A stretch of 7,303 nucleotides of DNA from positions 1-7,303 of the forward strand of contig JAUILW010000156.1 in NCBI GenBank assembly GCA_030432795.1, given 5' to 3'. Below the pieces are notes generated by a model. The model saw only the letters and a program-made list of their open reading frames with translations, was not told the DNA's origin and ran no database searches. This stretch comes from Gammaproteobacteria bacterium (GTDB lineage: Bacteria > Pseudomonadota > Gammaproteobacteria > Pseudomonadales > Azotimanducaceae). Position numbers and translations under genes: made by a program. The number at the start of each line of letters is the position of its first letter. Position 1 is the stretch's first letter. Below are positions 6,567-7,303 of this stretch, one piece after another.

Positions 6567-7303
6567 ATGGCGCGCATAACGATCGAAGGGCTGAGCTACC
6601 GGTATCCGGATGCTGCTGAGGATACGCTGACCGACGTGACGCTCGATGTACCTGCGGGCGAGGCGCACGCGCTGCTTGGCGCCTCCGGCGCTGGTAAGTC
6701 GACGATGCTCGCGTTGCTGTCTGGTCTGCTGCGGCCTACAGGCGGCCGGGTGCTGTTCGACGGACAGGATGTCACGGCGCTTGCAGCCAGACATCGCAAC
6801 GTCGCCCAGGTGTTCCAGTTTCCGGTGCTCTATGACGGCATGAACGTGCTCAAAAACCTGACGTTTCCGCTCACCCAGCGTGGATTCTCCACGGGCGAAG
6901 CGCTGCAACGCGCCAGGCACATTGCCGAGCGGTTGGAGATAAGCGAGCTGCTCTCACACAAGGTGAACGACTTGTCGCTGTTCCAGAAGCAGCTCGTCGC
7001 AGTGGGGCGTGCCATCGTCCGGCCGGATGTTGCGCTGGTGCTGCTGGACGAGCCGCTGACGGCCGTGCAGCCGAGCACGAAGGCGCGTCTGCGGCACGTG
7101 CTCAAGGAGGTACAGCGCGATCTGCACGTGACGATGATCTACGTCACCCACGACCAGACGGAGGCGCTCACGTTCGCTTCGGCTATCAGCGTAATGGCCA
7201 ACGGCGGTCTACTGCAGACCGCGACAGCGGAGACGCTGTACAACGAGCCGGCGCACGAAATTGTCGCGCACTTCGTCGGTGATCCGGGTATGAATCTGGT
7301 GGA
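6567..7303 (+). CDS. glpT: ABC transporter ATPase, GlpT-like (glycerol importer family), 3' end cut
   Basis: An open frame runs from ATG 6567 to the window edge, giving 245 residues and no stop. It is a second carbohydrate-type ABC ATPase, unlike the first. Walker A is GASGAGKS (38-45), the Q-loop is Q84 in QVFQFPVLYDGM, Walker B is LVLLDEP (157-163), and the H-loop histidine is present (YVTHDQTEA, H195). The signature motif is degenerate, LSLFQ (136-140) instead of LSGGQ, and the D-loop aspartate is replaced by Q168 (TAVQP). The segment after the Q-loop and the damaged signature match GlpT, the partner ATPase of GlpS in glycerol importers (not the glycerol-3-phosphate antiporter of the same name). 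It begins one base after the previous stop, with no ribosome site of its own. The end FVGDPGMNLV is the usual lead-in to the TOBE domain, so roughly a third is missing. Two permeases and a periplasmic binding protein are expected downstream. Confidence 0.85.
   Translation, partial: MARITIEGLSYRYPDAAEDTLTDVTLDVPAGEAHALLGASGAGKSTMLALLSGLLRPTGGRVLFDGQDVTALAARHRNVAQVFQFPVLYDGMNVLKNLTFPLTQRGFSTGEALQRARHIAERLEISELLSHKVNDLSLFQKQLVAVGRAIVRPDVALVLLDEPLTAVQPSTKARLRHVLKEVQRDLHVTMIYVTHDQTEALTFASAISVMANGGLLQTATAETLYNEPAHEIVAHFVGDPGMNLV

Overview
This is a compact, GC-rich stretch of a bacterial chromosome. Every gene looks like core or peripheral metabolism, with no sign of a mobile element, CRISPR array, tRNA, rRNA or phage. 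The gene set suggests a proteobacterium, most likely a gammaproteobacterium. It includes an N-terminally anchored GltB-like FMN protein, a zinc-independent quinone oxidoreductase, a MAPEG protein and a GlpS/GlpT-type glycerol transporter. The lineage is an inference from gene families; no marker gene settles it.

Layout: (a) 1-53, minus strand: the first 17 codons of a gene that looks like the ribosome-rescue hydrolase ArfB. (b) 90-1238, plus: an exported HExxH metalloprotease of M61-like build. (c) 1246-2208, minus: an NADPH:quinone oxidoreductase of the MDR superfamily. (d) 2335-3819, plus: a stand-alone glutamate-synthase FMN/Fe-S domain with an N-terminal membrane anchor. (e) 3810-5165, minus: a membrane-anchored serine hydrolase of the beta-lactamase fold, overlapping the tail of (d) by 10 bases. 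(f) 5217-7303, plus: an operon of a MAPEG membrane protein, then two ABC ATPases whose junctions are a 1-base overlap and a 1-base gap. The last gene runs off the window.

Strands alternate from one unit to the next, so the window is a chain of divergent and convergent pairs with almost no spare DNA. The only gaps over 10 bases are the three divergent start regions (36, 126 and 51 bases), which must hold the promoters.

The clearest point of interest is the ABC pair. Its motifs match the two unlike ATPases of glycerol importers (GlpS and GlpT). The first protein lacks the switch histidine, and the second has a broken signature motif and an altered D-loop. In a head-to-tail dimer all three defects fall in the same composite ATP site, leaving one canonical and one degenerate site. 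The other notable point is a MAPEG gene translationally coupled to this transporter. I found no wholly new system; most genes belong to recognisable families, though several members are poorly characterised.
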